Shown here piece after piece: positions 53,201-61,901 of a DNA stretch of 64,000 nucleotides (position 1 is the first letter of the stretch; every line of letters begins with the position of its first letter). The DNA comes from Clostridia bacterium (GTDB lineage Bacteria; Bacillota; Clostridia; Oscillospirales; CAG-272). The stretch is taken from assembly GCA_017461475.1 (NCBI GenBank), contig JAFTXX010000050.1, forward strand, positions 1 through 64,000. The letters run 5' to 3'. The notes below the pieces were generated by a model. That model searched no databases, was not told the origin of the DNA, and saw only the letters and a list, made by a program, of their open reading frames with translations. Both the position numbers and the translations under genes were made by a program.

Positions 53201-55896
53201 ACCGTGCATGTTGTCATTTTCCAACTCTTTGCCGCCGAAACTGCTTTGCCGACCTGCTCGCCGGTTACATAGTCATAGACCGCTACACAGTTTGAGGGGT
53301 TACCGCCAAGCTGCATGGTAATGGTCATATTTTCAGGATTCAGCAAAAACGGAACAGACTTTAGAACACCATAATGCGCCTCGCTGCCCGAGCCTCCGGA
53401 ATAACCGGTGGATACGCCGTTTGACTCCTTTATAACGGGTGTTGTGTTAAAAAAAGTATTGAGCCAGTATTTTCCGTGCTTGCCGATTTCATAACCGGTA
53501 AGCGTCTTTCCTGCCGCCTTTCTGTTCCAGTCATAGGAAAGGTCGGTTATCATAACCTTGTTGAGGTTCTCAGGGGTTTCTGCAGTGAACGGAAGTGTTG
53601 TTCCGTTTTCAAAGCTCCAGATAGTGTCGGCATATTGATATTCAAGTTCACAGCCGGAGAAGCTGATATTATCCACGCATACCATGCCCCAACCGGTGAC
53701 GCCCTCAACGTCTTCGATCTGCATATACAGAACCTGTCCGTCTGTATAAGTAAATCCCTCGTTCCACTCAACCGTTTGTGTTGTCATTTTCCAGCTCTTC
53801 GCCGCAGAAATCGCTTTGCCTACCTGCTCGCCGGTTACATAGTCGTATACTGCCACACAGTTTGCGGGATTACCGCCAAGCTGCATGGTAATAGTGGTAT
53901 TTTTAGGATTGAGCACAAACGGTATTGACTTCAGAATGCCGTAATGCGTTTCTTTACCGGTACCACCAGAATATCCGGTAGATACGCCGTCTGCTTCATT
54001 GATAACCGGCGAGGCATTAAAATATGTGTTAAGCCAATATGTACCAAGCTTACCAATTTCTCTGCCGGTAAGAGTTGTTCCGCTTCTTCTTGCCTCCCAG
54101 TCGTATGAGAGGTCAGTTATCATAACACTGTTGAAGTCTGAGCCCTCTGTCACGGTAAACGGAGCGATTGTGCCGTCTTCAAAACTCCATACGGTTTGCT
54201 TGAATTTTTCAACAACAGCTCCGGAGAAACAGATATTATCCACACAGACAAAACCGTAGCTCGAAGTAGTAGCATCCTCAATTTGCATATAGAGAATCTG
54301 ACCTTCTTCATAGGTGAAGCCTTCGTTCCATACTACGGAAACGGTGCTCATGATCCAACTGCCTTTCGCTGTCTTTGCCTGTCCTACCTTTTCACCTGTT
54401 TTGTAGTCATAAACAGAAACGGAATTTGCGACATTACCGCCAAGCTGCATTGTAATAGCAGTATTTTCGGGATCGAGTACAAACGGCACAGAAATCAGGT
54501 TACCTGTAAGCTTTTCGCTGCCTGCACCTCCGGAATAACCGGTGGACTTTCCGTTTTCCTCGGTGATAGTAGGATAGGTGTTAAAATAAGTATTGAGCCA
54601 ATAAGTTCCTACCTTGCCTATCTCCTTACCGGTGAGCGTTGTACCTGCCGCTTTGGAGTTCCAGTTGTAGGAAAGGTCGGTTATCATTACAGAGTTAAGA
54701 GTTGCACCGCTTGCAATACTGAACGGAGCAATAGTTCCGTCCTCAAAGCTCCATGCGATATCGCTATAAGTATCGGGAATTTCCATTTCGGGGGCATACA
54801 TCTTGGTGGGGTTTACAAGTTTACCTTTTACCTTGATGTCGTCAGCCGATATAAACGCCCATGTTTCAGTAGCGTTATCTACGAGCTTGATATATACTCT
54901 TTCGCCCTCGACATACTTATCAGAGGGAATAGTAATCGTAACATCATTAAAGAGATGTCCTGAATTATACACCTTGCCGCCAAGCGTATATTCTGCCATT
55001 TCGGGCTGTGTATATTTCACTAAAACCTCGTCGTCAGATGCACGCACAATCGCAACGTACAGTTCATCCTCAGTATGATGTGTGAGCGCTCCGCCGCCGA
55101 TTTTCATCGTCATAGTAGGCGAAGTGATATAAAAATCAGGGGAAACGATTTCGCCGACATACGCCTCGTTAAACGATATTGATGTATCGGTTTCAACAGT
55201 AGAAAGATAGTAGTTTCCTTCCTTGTTTATCGGTACATTCGCATTGTTTCTGTTTGCATTCCATGATGCGATAATGCCTGCACCGAACTCACCGTCTACC
55301 ACTCTGAAGGGAGCAAGCGCACCGTCCTCAAAGTTCCAGTGGATAGTATCGGGGTCCACCGTTTCCTCACTGTCGGGCGTTTCGGTTTCTTCATCGATAA
55401 TTCCGCTTGCGTGAAAAGCATCAAAGGTAATATAGTCGGTCGCGCTGTTGTCCACTACCTTTACATAAACGGGAAGACCAACGATTGAGCCTTGAGAAAG
55501 ATCCCACGTGGTAAGAGTCATCTCTGCACTGCCCATGCCGGATGCACGCATAAGCTCGGTGCCGTCTGTATCGCACAGTGCAACATAGGTATTTTCGGAG
55601 CTACTACCGCCGATAAGAAAATCAATTGCACCGTCTGTCAATGTAAAAACGGGCGAATGAAGTTCATATATTGCAGAAACCTCGGGAGCCGTCATGCTTA
55701 CTCCGTCAGGCGAGCCGCTTACAAGTTCAAAAGGAGCTATCTCGCCATTTGCAAAAGTCCATGAGATTTCGCCAGAATCGCTTGCAAAAACAGGCGTAGC
55801 CGTTCCAAGATACAGTCCTGCACTTACCAGCACAGACAGTATCATAAGAACAACAAGCAATACCGAAACACTTTTGTTTAAGATGTTGTTTTTCAT
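50260..55896 (-). CDS. Giant secreted protein with five beta-sandwich modules and HZS-alpha-like haem region
   Basis: 1,878 aa. Signal peptide (1-38). Five repeated modules (about 40-945), each beginning like W-S-F-E-D-G-T-I-A-P-F and rich in beta strands; modules three to five are near copies (KAAGTLTGKEIGK; GYSGGAGSE). From about 950 it follows proteins of the hydrazine synthase alpha class: a WD40-like propeller, then two haem-c sites, C1513-V-G-C1516-H and C1612-L-A-C1615-H, the latter preceded by VQPIFTNN as in planctomycete-type cytochrome c. The ATG at 55896 follows GGAGG at five bases. Substrate unknown; the similarity does not show hydrazine chemistry. Confidence 0.82.
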   Translation of the reverse strand: MKNNILNKSVSVLLVVLMILSVLVSAGLYLGTATPVFASDSGEISWTFANGEIAPFELVSGSPDGVSMTAPEVSAIYELHSPVFTLTDGAIDFLIGGSSSENTYVALCDTDGTELMRASGMGSAEMTLTTWDLSQGSIVGLPVYVKVVDNSATDYITFDAFHASGIIDEETETPDSEETVDPDTIHWNFEDGALAPFRVVDGEFGAGIIASWNANRNNANVPINKEGNYYLSTVETDTSISFNEAYVGEIVSPDFYITSPTMTMKIGGGALTHHTEDELYVAIVRASDDEVLVKYTQPEMAEYTLGGKVYNSGHLFNDVTITIPSDKYVEGERVYIKLVDNATETWAFISADDIKVKGKLVNPTKMYAPEMEIPDTYSDIAWSFEDGTIAPFSIASGATLNSVMITDLSYNWNSKAAGTTLTGKEIGKVGTYWLNTYFNTYPTITEENGKSTGYSGGAGSEKLTGNLISVPFVLDPENTAITMQLGGNVANSVSVYDYKTGEKVGQAKTAKGSWIMSTVSVVWNEGFTYEEGQILYMQIEDATTSSYGFVCVDNICFSGAVVEKFKQTVWSFEDGTIAPFTVTEGSDFNSVMITDLSYDWEARRSGTTLTGREIGKLGTYWLNTYFNASPVINEADGVSTGYSGGTGKETHYGILKSIPFVLNPKNTTITMQLGGNPANCVAVYDYVTGEQVGKAISAAKSWKMTTQTVEWNEGFTYTDGQVLYMQIEDVEGVTGWGMVCVDNISFSGCELEYQYADTIWSFENGTTLPFTAETPENLNKVMITDLSYDWNRKAAGKTLTGYEIGKHGKYWLNTFFNTTPVIKESNGVSTGYSGGSGSEAHYGVLKSVPFLLNPENMTITMQLGGNPSNCVAVYDYVTGEQVGKAVSAAKSWKMTTCTVEWNADFTYTEGQILYMQIEDVEGVTSWGMVCVDDIRGSFAFPKELTLNTVEQVENATGWKEENFTSLSDLVNANIEKYTEEEYPSGAAYLDALASMRTREEDMARRGISENSPEIAEWISEMEALAKEIQISTPVFGDGLIIFTVHNQYVKDHHNTHTMFPAYNGETGGKSLYTPGGAVRVLNLKTGEVTTLLEDSDGLFRDLEVSYDSNKILLSYRESRDSTYNIVEYTLSDDRLSVTGTKQLTSLSTADDMDPLYMPSGNIVFSSTRDPKYVMCHKRISANIYRMEADGANIVKITNSTLFERPTDVLPDGRIIYDRWEYNDRDFGSAQGLWTVYEDGTKQDTYYGNNSPTGATIEAKAIPGTNKVIATLSSCHDRSWGAIAIIDRTNGGVDGKAPVEMTWPQSVKDKIAEPGDKLNIDAYLNLNIKYEDPEPLSENQFLVSRMLSGSEKMGIYLIDTYGNETLLYEDATKMSAFDARVIMPREKEIATSERRNYKDEVGTFFVQDVYQGTHMEGVERGTVKSLRIVESMAKEFVASGNSYGGQGSQLPAVNWHSLEAKRVIGEVPVYEDGSAYFEVPQDAFVYFQLLDEDGRMIQSMRTGTLVQSGEQTGCVGCHEDRRTAPSTSTGRNTPMALEANVEVVPNPDYVEGSDMPKTIAVNTPDVPKRRIVDFETGTEILVDYNDPTYFAEYTDLPTMNFLTEVQPIFTNNCLACHGYDTPAASLSLVPDKDIIFNAAYINLWQDRNKSGVPHENLVGAVGAGDTTFYSAKTWGSYVSPLIAKIFEDESHASLLTDAEKRRIAEWVDLNGTYYGDYSSNYTFNAGGRSPLTAAERTAIGDTRTIDYRKITSLIYFDNPEKSPILSGLTGEEYDNALAIIKSGLERLRTNPDVDWRGLDVVPGNPALKINPYAYNDMDAWRVERVGLYNAMEAANRAAILNGTKLYDSDHESALASHNAKWPGWPTASKPLNAYTNLPE

Positions 55897-55908
55897 TTTT
55901 ACCTCCAA

Positions 55909-56688
55909 TTAAGTATATGTGTGCATTGAACCGCCGGCATTGGGAAGCACATTTACACAAAGGAATGTGAACACAAGTGCCGCAAAGCCTACTGCGACAA
56001 ATACAAGCGAATACTTTTTCATCTTTGGCACTTTTCTTGCGTGGAAATAGCAAAGATAAAATGCGGCGGTAATCAATGACCACACTTCTTTAATATCCCA
56101 TGTCCAGTAGTTGCCCCAGACCTGATCTGCCCAGAGTGCGCCAAGCAAAAGTCCGAGAGTCATAAACGGAAACGCAATCTTCAAAATGAGATATATCGCT
56201 TTTTCGTATCTGTCCTTTTCGCTTTTCTTAATGAATGCGAAGATGCATAGCAGAAATGCAACTGCGCACAGTGCATATGACAGCACATAGCTGAACACGT
56301 GCGGAACAAAATACGGAGAGCGAAGTGCAGGCATGAGCGACCAACGCATATTTCTGTCCATAAAGAGCGTGCCGATAAGCGGTATAATTGCGCCAAAGCA
56401 AAAATACGGAGCAAGCCACTTTTCATTCGGCTTAAGCCACACGATCAGCACCATAAGCACTGCAAAAAGAAGCGAAATATCGCTGAGTACCTGATACATG
56501 CTCGCAAACGGCGGATATCCGTTTATGTACCAATTCTTGATAAAAATTCCGAGATTGGCAAGCCACCCTATTGCGGCAAAAAAGTATGCCGTTTTAAGAG
56601 ATTTTGTAACAAAGGAAAATCCTGCACCGAAATAACCGAGAATGGCTATGATGCATACAGTAGTTGCGAAAAGTTCTAAAGCGTTCAC
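55909..56688 (-). CDS. CcsA/ResC-type cytochrome c maturation protein
   Basis: 259 aa with about eight membrane helices. The tryptophan-rich haem-handling motif WGNYWTWDIKEVWSL (about 190) is typical of CcsA/ResC/CcmF, which deliver haem for covalent attachment outside the membrane. It starts with GTG, seven bases after AAGGAGG, and the GTG overlaps the ResB stop (GTGA). Together with ResB it forms the System II haem-c ligase needed for the cytochromes downstream. Confidence 0.85.
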   Translation of the reverse strand: MNALELFATTVCIIAILGYFGAGFSFVTKSLKTAYFFAAIGWLANLGIFIKNWYINGYPPFASMYQVLSDISLLFAVLMVLIVWLKPNEKWLAPYFCFGAIIPLIGTLFMDRNMRWSLMPALRSPYFVPHVFSYVLSYALCAVAFLLCIFAFIKKSEKDRYEKAIYLILKIAFPFMTLGLLLGALWADQVWGNYWTWDIKEVWSLITAAFYLCYFHARKVPKMKKYSLVFVAVGFAALVFTFLCVNVLPNAGGSMHTYT

Positions 56689-57530
56689 TCTTTTTCCTCC
56701 TTTCGCAAAATGGGTAAACACTCGGCAAATGTGCCGATTATAACCATCCAGATGCCCACCGCAAACGGAATGTTTGCTATATCTTTTTTAACGTAAAGAT
56801 TAACATAGCTAAGGTTTTGTTCATCATAACCCATCAGATAGAATTTCCATCCCTTGTACACATAGGGCTTGTTTACCGCAAGTTCTACGGTTTCGATATC
56901 ACCGTCAAAAATCTGCAGTGCCGCACTGTAGGACTTGTCAACCTCGGCAAGCTTTACGAGTGTGTAACCGTTTTCAAGCTCATAAAAATCTATGTAGCCG
57001 TTTTCGTCTTTGAGGCTACTTGCAGATACGGTGCCATATTCCCCAAGGTCGTATACACTTTTTCTATTTTGAAAGACAAGGTCTATAACTACGTTTTCAT
57101 CGGTAAGCTCGTGCGGATTGTTAAAAAGTCGGTAATCGGCTTCGTACTTCTCAACCTTGAAATCCGCAACGGAAATGTCAAAGCCAAACTCAAGCATACT
57201 GCCGTCATCCTGTGCTACCTCTCCGTAAAACATTCCATTGTTTACGGGAATGGAAAAAGACGTATCTTTTGTGAACAGCCAGGAAACAACTGCGCTTACA
57301 ATAATAACCACAAGTCCGATATGGCAGATAAAGAAGCCCATCTTCTTAAACGAAAACGGAAAGCGTACTATACCAAAGACTAAAACCACGGTGAATGCCG
57401 CTACTGCCGCAAGAAAAGTCGGCGATGTATAAACATTTTCGGCTTTTCCGAATGACACAAGCAATGATCCTATAACAAGGAGCACCCCTATTATCGCCAT
57501 CATCCAAACCGATAATTTTAACTGTTTCAA
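56685..57530 (-). CDS. ResB/CcsB-type cytochrome c maturation protein
   Basis: 281 aa. Three N-terminal membrane helices, a large extracytoplasmic domain (about 90-255) and a C-terminal helix fit the ResB/CcsB partner of CcsA; it is shorter than typical ResB. FFICHIGLVVIIVSAVVSW carries the helix-two histidine. The TTG at 57530 follows AAGGAGG at seven bases; an earlier in-frame TTG overlaps the ribosome site. Confidence 0.72.
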   Translation of the reverse strand: MKQLKLSVWMMAIIGVLLVIGSLLVSFGKAENVYTSPTFLAAVAAFTVVLVFGIVRFPFSFKKMGFFICHIGLVVIIVSAVVSWLFTKDTSFSIPVNNGMFYGEVAQDDGSMLEFGFDISVADFKVEKYEADYRLFNNPHELTDENVVIDLVFQNRKSVYDLGEYGTVSASSLKDENGYIDFYELENGYTLVKLAEVDKSYSAALQIFDGDIETVELAVNKPYVYKGWKFYLMGYDEQNLSYVNLYVKKDIANIPFAVGIWMVIIGTFAECLPILRKEEKE

Positions 57531-57562
57531 ACGCTCTACCTCCTTATACAAACATCTATAAA

Positions 57563-58753
57563 CTAAAGTGCAAGTCTGTAAATTTCGTATGCCTCATTAC
57601 GGGTAATGGGTGGAATGCTTGCAAGGGTTCCGTCAGCAGAGAATGAAACCTCCACAAGTCCCTCTGTCAGTCCCTCAATACTTCCTTCAGTACAGCCAAA
57701 CTGAGATATACGAGTCTCTACACCTACCGATTTGATATACGCTTCAAACAGATCCGCAGCATGCAGAAGATCGTCAGTTCCCCACATTTCTCTTGCGAAA
57801 CTAACAAAACGCTCGTTATCTTTTCTGTTTGAAAAATACCTCATCCAGGCAAGCATCATAGTTGCGAGAGTCGCACCGTGCGTAGCATTGTAATGTGAAG
57901 AAAGAACATGTCCCATCTGGTGCATGGGTGTCCAACCCTGTACACCGCAGGTGAGCCAGCCGTTCAGCGCAACCGTTGCAGAAAACTGCATTACAGAGCG
58001 AAGTTCAATATCCGTCGGAGTTTCAAGCACCTTTGGAAGATTGTCATATATCGTCTTTATAACACCAATCTGCATATTGGACTGCAGATCAATATTACCG
58101 AAAGTTTGAGCGTTGCTGAAGAAAAACGGCTCTATAGCATGGCTGATGGAATCAATGGCTCCTGCCGCCGTCTGGTAGTCAGGGAGAGTAAGCGTGAGCG
58201 TGGGATCGAGGATCGATACCTTGGGATAAAGGCAGGACGGCTCCCAGACATAGCTTTTTCTCATGGTATCATCGTCTGTAATAACCGCCGTCGGATTCAT
58301 CTCGCTTGCAGTTGCAGGCAAGGTAGGAATCATAATCATCGGAAGCGCCTCTACAGGCAAAACCTGCTCCTCGGCAGAGTGACTGAATTTAATCATTTTC
58401 CTTATATCGTGCGGATATTTAACGCCTGCAGCGATAACCTTGGTAAGGTCCATAACACTGCCACCGCCAACACCGACAAGCATATCCACATTCAAACCTT
58501 TTGCCTTCTCAATGCCTGCAAGTGCTTCGCTGATTTTCGGGTTGGCTGTTGCACCAAAAAATACAAAGGACTCTATTCCGTTTTCGGAAAGCGATTTTTG
58601 TATTCTGTCAAAAAGGTCGCCGTAAAAATCCACCTTGGCATACGATACGATAAGTGCACGTTTACCAAGTCCGTTTGCATGCACTCCAACGCTTGCAACT
58701 TCTCCCTTGCCAAATATGAGTTTCACTGGGTTGTAAAATTCGAAATTATTCAT
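57563..58753 (-). CDS. Iron-containing alcohol dehydrogenase
   Basis: 396 aa. NADH-binding GVGGGSVMDLTKVIAAG in the N-terminal half and metal-binding GQ-like region SIDSISHAIEPFF with histidines in MHQMGHVLSSHYNATHG. This family reduces short aldehydes or ketones; next to a DeoC-type aldolase it would reduce acetaldehyde or a related aldehyde. It begins 20 bases after the kinase gene. Confidence 0.9.
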   Translation of the reverse strand: MNNFEFYNPVKLIFGKGEVASVGVHANGLGKRALIVSYAKVDFYGDLFDRIQKSLSENGIESFVFFGATANPKISEALAGIEKAKGLNVDMLVGVGGGSVMDLTKVIAAGVKYPHDIRKMIKFSHSAEEQVLPVEALPMIMIPTLPATASEMNPTAVITDDDTMRKSYVWEPSCLYPKVSILDPTLTLTLPDYQTAAGAIDSISHAIEPFFFSNAQTFGNIDLQSNMQIGVIKTIYDNLPKVLETPTDIELRSVMQFSATVALNGWLTCGVQGWTPMHQMGHVLSSHYNATHGATLATMMLAWMRYFSNRKDNERFVSFAREMWGTDDLLHAADLFEAYIKSVGVETRISQFGCTEGSIEGLTEGLVEVSFSADGTLASIPPITRNEAYEIYRLAL

Positions 58754-58773
58754 GTGCGTTAATTCCCTTATAC

Positions 58774-60300
58774 CTATATTTTCAAAATTTCGCCCACATC
58801 CGAGCTTATATCAAGCAGTTTTCTGTATGTGGGGAGGAACGCTCTGTATATTTTCGCCGCATCTGTGTCAGGCGCAGTCAGTTTTTCGTTTTTAACGATT
58901 TTCTTGACCTTACTGTAATCGCTCCAAAGATTTGCACCTATTGCTGCAAGCACTGCCGCACCAAAGCTGCCTGCGTCCTGTCCTACTCTGGCAGCAGCAA
59001 TATTCATAGCGTAAACATCGGCAAAAATACGACGCCATACCTCACTGTTTGCGCCTCCGCCGACAAGCAACATCTCATCACCGACCGTGACATACTTTTT
59101 CAAAACATCTAAAATCACGCCGAGATTAAGTGCGATTCCCTCTAAAGTAGCCCTTGCAATATCCTCTCGGGTATGCATAAGGTCAAGTCCGAAAAAGCAT
59201 CCTTTTGCATCGGCACTTTTGTCTATCGAGCTTCCGCCTGCAAGTGTGGGTACAAATACAAGCTTGTTTGCACCTACGGGGCTTTCCGATGCAAGGCGGT
59301 CTATTATCTTATAACTCGGCTCGCCGCCGTTCTTTTCTGCTTCAAGCAAATCACAAAAGAGTTTGTCGCGTACCCATCTCAGACTGTTTCCGGCGGAGAA
59401 AATTGCAACTGCGGAAACATATTTTTCCGGCAGGCAATGTGTAAAAACGTACGGACGGTTCTCTGTATCCACAACCGCCTTTTTATCGCATACTGCAATC
59501 CATGCCGAGGTGCCAAGGCTTGTATATACGTCTCCGTTTTCAATACATCCTGCACCGAGTGCCATACATGCATTATCTACGCCGCCTGCAATGACAAGCG
59601 TTTTGGGCGAAAGCCCAAGCTCTGCCGCAACATTTGGGAGCACGGTGCCGACAATGTCAGTACTGCAAAGAATCTTCGGAAGCTTGTTTTTATCAACCTG
59701 GCTTATCTCAATATACTTTTCGCTATATGCATTATCGTTTAGCGAAAAAACGCCCGAACCCGATGCATAGCTTCTGTCGGTTGCAAGCACGCCTGTCAGT
59801 TTATAATTAATGTAATCTTTTGTTCCGATGAATTTGTCTGTATTCTCATAAACCTGCGGCATATTCTTTTTATACCAGAGAATTTTGAAAATACTGTACA
59901 GTTCGGGAGGAAAGCCGTTTCCGGTGGTGAGATACCACTCTTCTTCCGAGGTCTCTTTAAAAAACTCTTTAGCCTCGTTCTTCGCTCTGCTGTCGTTCCA
60001 TATCGGCACGTACTCCGTGAGCAGCTCGCCGTCAAAGCCTATCGGCAATGCGCCAAGACTATGCCCCGAAACTGCAAGCGACAGGATTTCCGAAGGGGCG
60101 ATACCCGTATCTGAAAGCACCTCTTTAGTTGTCGCCTTCACCGCTTCCCACCAAGTGTCAGGTCGTTGCTCCCTGAAGCCCTCTTTCGGAAAAGAAGTTT
60201 CATACGGCTTAAAACTAAAACCCTTGGATAGTCCGTCTTCGCCGAAAATGCTTGTTTTAAGACCGCCTGTTCCTAAATCATATGCGATTACGTATTTCAT
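58774..60300 (-). CDS. FGGY-family carbohydrate kinase
   Basis: 508 aa. The N-terminal phosphate-binding motif is YVIAYDLGTGGLKTSIF; a GGGANSEVWRRIFADVY motif and VAGGVDNACMALGAG lie in the second domain. It phosphorylates a pentulose, hexulose or polyol; substrate not assignable from sequence, though xylulokinase-like features are visible. The ATG at 60300 follows GAGG at six bases and lies one base after the DeoC stop. The longer in-frame start lies inside deoC. Confidence 0.88.
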   Translation of the reverse strand: MKYVIAYDLGTGGLKTSIFGEDGLSKGFSFKPYETSFPKEGFREQRPDTWWEAVKATTKEVLSDTGIAPSEILSLAVSGHSLGALPIGFDGELLTEYVPIWNDSRAKNEAKEFFKETSEEEWYLTTGNGFPPELYSIFKILWYKKNMPQVYENTDKFIGTKDYINYKLTGVLATDRSYASGSGVFSLNDNAYSEKYIEISQVDKNKLPKILCSTDIVGTVLPNVAAELGLSPKTLVIAGGVDNACMALGAGCIENGDVYTSLGTSAWIAVCDKKAVVDTENRPYVFTHCLPEKYVSAVAIFSAGNSLRWVRDKLFCDLLEAEKNGGEPSYKIIDRLASESPVGANKLVFVPTLAGGSSIDKSADAKGCFFGLDLMHTREDIARATLEGIALNLGVILDVLKKYVTVGDEMLLVGGGANSEVWRRIFADVYAMNIAAARVGQDAGSFGAAVLAAIGANLWSDYSKVKKIVKNEKLTAPDTDAAKIYRAFLPTYRKLLDISSDVGEILKI

Positions 60301-60301
60301 C

Positions 60302-61000
60302 TCAAACCTCGTATTTCCACGGGAGATTTTCTCTTGCATATGCCTCTTTCATAATGGATAAAGCGCTGTTTATACCAATTCCAAACCGTGAAGCGCCCTC
60401 TTTGTGCATTGCAAGCAGCGTGTCGAGGTCTCGCACTCCGCCTGCGGCTTTTATAAGCGCCGAGTCGCCGATTTCGGACTTAATAAGCTTTATCGTATCC
60501 ACAGTGGTCGGCTTATGCGCCCAACCTGTACCGGTCTTGACATATGTAACACCTGCACGCACCGCAATGGAAGCACCTCTCTTGATTTCATCGTCCGTAA
60601 GGTGTGCAATCTCAAGAATACATTTAACAGGCATACCGTCCGCAGTTTCGACTACCGAATGTATATCGTTATAAACCTCTTCATAAAGTCCGCTTTTCAA
60701 AGCACCGACATTGATAACCATATCCAGTTCATCAACGCCTGCCGCCATCATTTCCTTGGCGGTTGCTATTTTTATTGAAGTAGTGTCTGCACCGGACGGG
60801 AAACCGACAACGCCGCCGACCTTGATGTCCTTGTCATCCGAAAGCAATCCGACAAGTCTTTTCGTAAAGCATGGCATGGCAAAAGCGCAGATAAATTTAA
60901 ATTCCTTTGCCACTGCTGCCATACGGTTTAATTCTTCAATTGTTGCTTCAGCCTTTACCGTGCTGATATCTATCATTCTTGCAATATTTTTTGCGTCCAT
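60302..61000 (-). CDS. Deoxyribose-phosphate aldolase-like (DeoC family)
   Basis: 232 aa TIM-barrel aldolase. The Schiff-base lysine is in GVTYVKTGTGWAHKP (near 155); other blocks are LDMVINVGALKSGLY and FGINSALSIM. Canonical DeoC splits deoxyribose 5-phosphate into acetaldehyde and glyceraldehyde 3-phosphate. With the kinase and alcohol dehydrogenase it suggests a route for a 2-deoxy or related sugar ending in an alcohol. AAGGA precedes the ATG at 61000. Confidence 0.88.
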   Translation of the reverse strand: MDAKNIARMIDISTVKAEATIEELNRMAAVAKEFKFICAFAMPCFTKRLVGLLSDDKDIKVGGVVGFPSGADTTSIKIATAKEMMAAGVDELDMVINVGALKSGLYEEVYNDIHSVVETADGMPVKCILEIAHLTDDEIKRGASIAVRAGVTYVKTGTGWAHKPTTVDTIKLIKSEIGDSALIKAAGGVRDLDTLLAMHKEGASRFGIGINSALSIMKEAYARENLPWKYEV

Positions 61001-61001
61001 T

Positions 61002-61727
61002 TTATTCCTTCGCCTCAAAATCGTTTCTGTATTCGTATTTACTTGCAATAATCTTTACATAGTCAACCTCAAAGGGCGTTTCGTTCATATAGCATACCCG
61101 CCTTACAACAACAAGCGCACTTTTGGATTCGATACGCAATGCAACCGCTTCATCAAAGCTCGCTGATGCCGCACCGATTCTGTCCTCAACCTTTGTAATC
61201 CTAAGTCCGTATTTTTCTTCCAGATACTTGTACAAAGAAACAATATTCTCGCTCTCTTCCACAAGTCCGGGAACAAATTTTTCGGGAATATAATTTTTTG
61301 CAATTGTTATCGGCTCGTCGTTTGCAGTCTGGATTCTGCTGATTTGTATAATAGGCTCGCCAACCTCTATTTTCAGTTCATTTGCAAGCTCGTATGTTGC
61401 ATAAATGCGCTCAATGTGCATGTGTCCTACACCGACATCGTTGCCCATTTTACGCAAGGTTTCGGAAACAGAGGTGATACTGTTAAGGCTCTGAGATATC
61501 TTTCTTCTCACAACCTCTGTGCCATACCCCTGCCTGACCTCAATAAAGCCATCTTCTTTTAACAAAGCGATAGCGTGACGCACGGTAGTACGGCTTGCAG
61601 AGTACTCCTGCTGTAGCTCTTCCTCATTTGGCAAAAGCATTCCGACAGGATAAAGCTCTTTCTCTATTTTCTCTCTTATGCTCCGATACATACTCTTGTA
61701 CATCGGCATTTTTGAACTGTTTTTCAT
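61002..61727 (-). CDS. GntR/HutC-family regulator with UTRA domain
   Basis: 241 aa. Winged helix-turn-helix (EELQQEYSASRTTVRHAIALLKEDGFIEVRQGYG, read across residues 35-70) and a UTRA effector domain (about 95-235) ending in EVDYVKI. GAGGTG lies seven bases before the ATG. First gene of the long locus, preceded by a promoter with direct repeats that look like its own operator. The effector is probably a sugar or sugar phosphate from the pathway. Confidence 0.9.
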   Translation of the reverse strand: MKNSSKMPMYKSMYRSIREKIEKELYPVGMLLPNEEELQQEYSASRTTVRHAIALLKEDGFIEVRQGYGTEVVRRKISQSLNSITSVSETLRKMGNDVGVGHMHIERIYATYELANELKIEVGEPIIQISRIQTANDEPITIAKNYIPEKFVPGLVEESENIVSLYKYLEEKYGLRITKVEDRIGAASASFDEAVALRIESKSALVVVRRVCYMNETPFEVDYVKIIASKYEYRNDFEAKE

Positions 61728-61742
61728 CAAAAGTCACCTCGT

Positions 61743-61802
61743 TTTTAGATACCTTTTAAATACCTTTAAGCAAATTGTAACATATACATATTCAAAAGTC
61801 AA
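61743..61802 (-). promoter_or_regulatory. Promoter and likely operator of the GntR locus
   Basis: Minus-strand TTGACT (61797-61802), 17 bases, TACAAT (61774-61779). Downstream of the -10 lie two 11-bp direct repeats (AGGTATTTAAA and AGGTATCTAAA, 61744-61766) where GntR binding would block transcription. Confidence 0.75.
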
Positions 61803-61851
61803 GTGTTTTTTGGGAAAAATACCCACAAAACTATACTAAAAATGCATAAGA

Positions 61852-61877
61852 AATCCGACCGTCTAAGCGGTCGGATT
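61852..61877 (-). terminator. Hairpin terminator after the truncated small gene
   Basis: Perfect 10-bp stem AATCCGACCG with a six-base loop; only a weak U-rich tail follows. Confidence 0.6.
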
Positions 61878-61901
61878 CTGGCTACTTACTCATCAAACGT
61901 C

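Noticed and set aside
50260..55896. True hydrazine synthase (anammox)
   Set aside because: Only the overall layout and CXXCH sites resemble the alpha subunit. No beta/gamma subunits or other anammox genes are present, and the host type does not fit.
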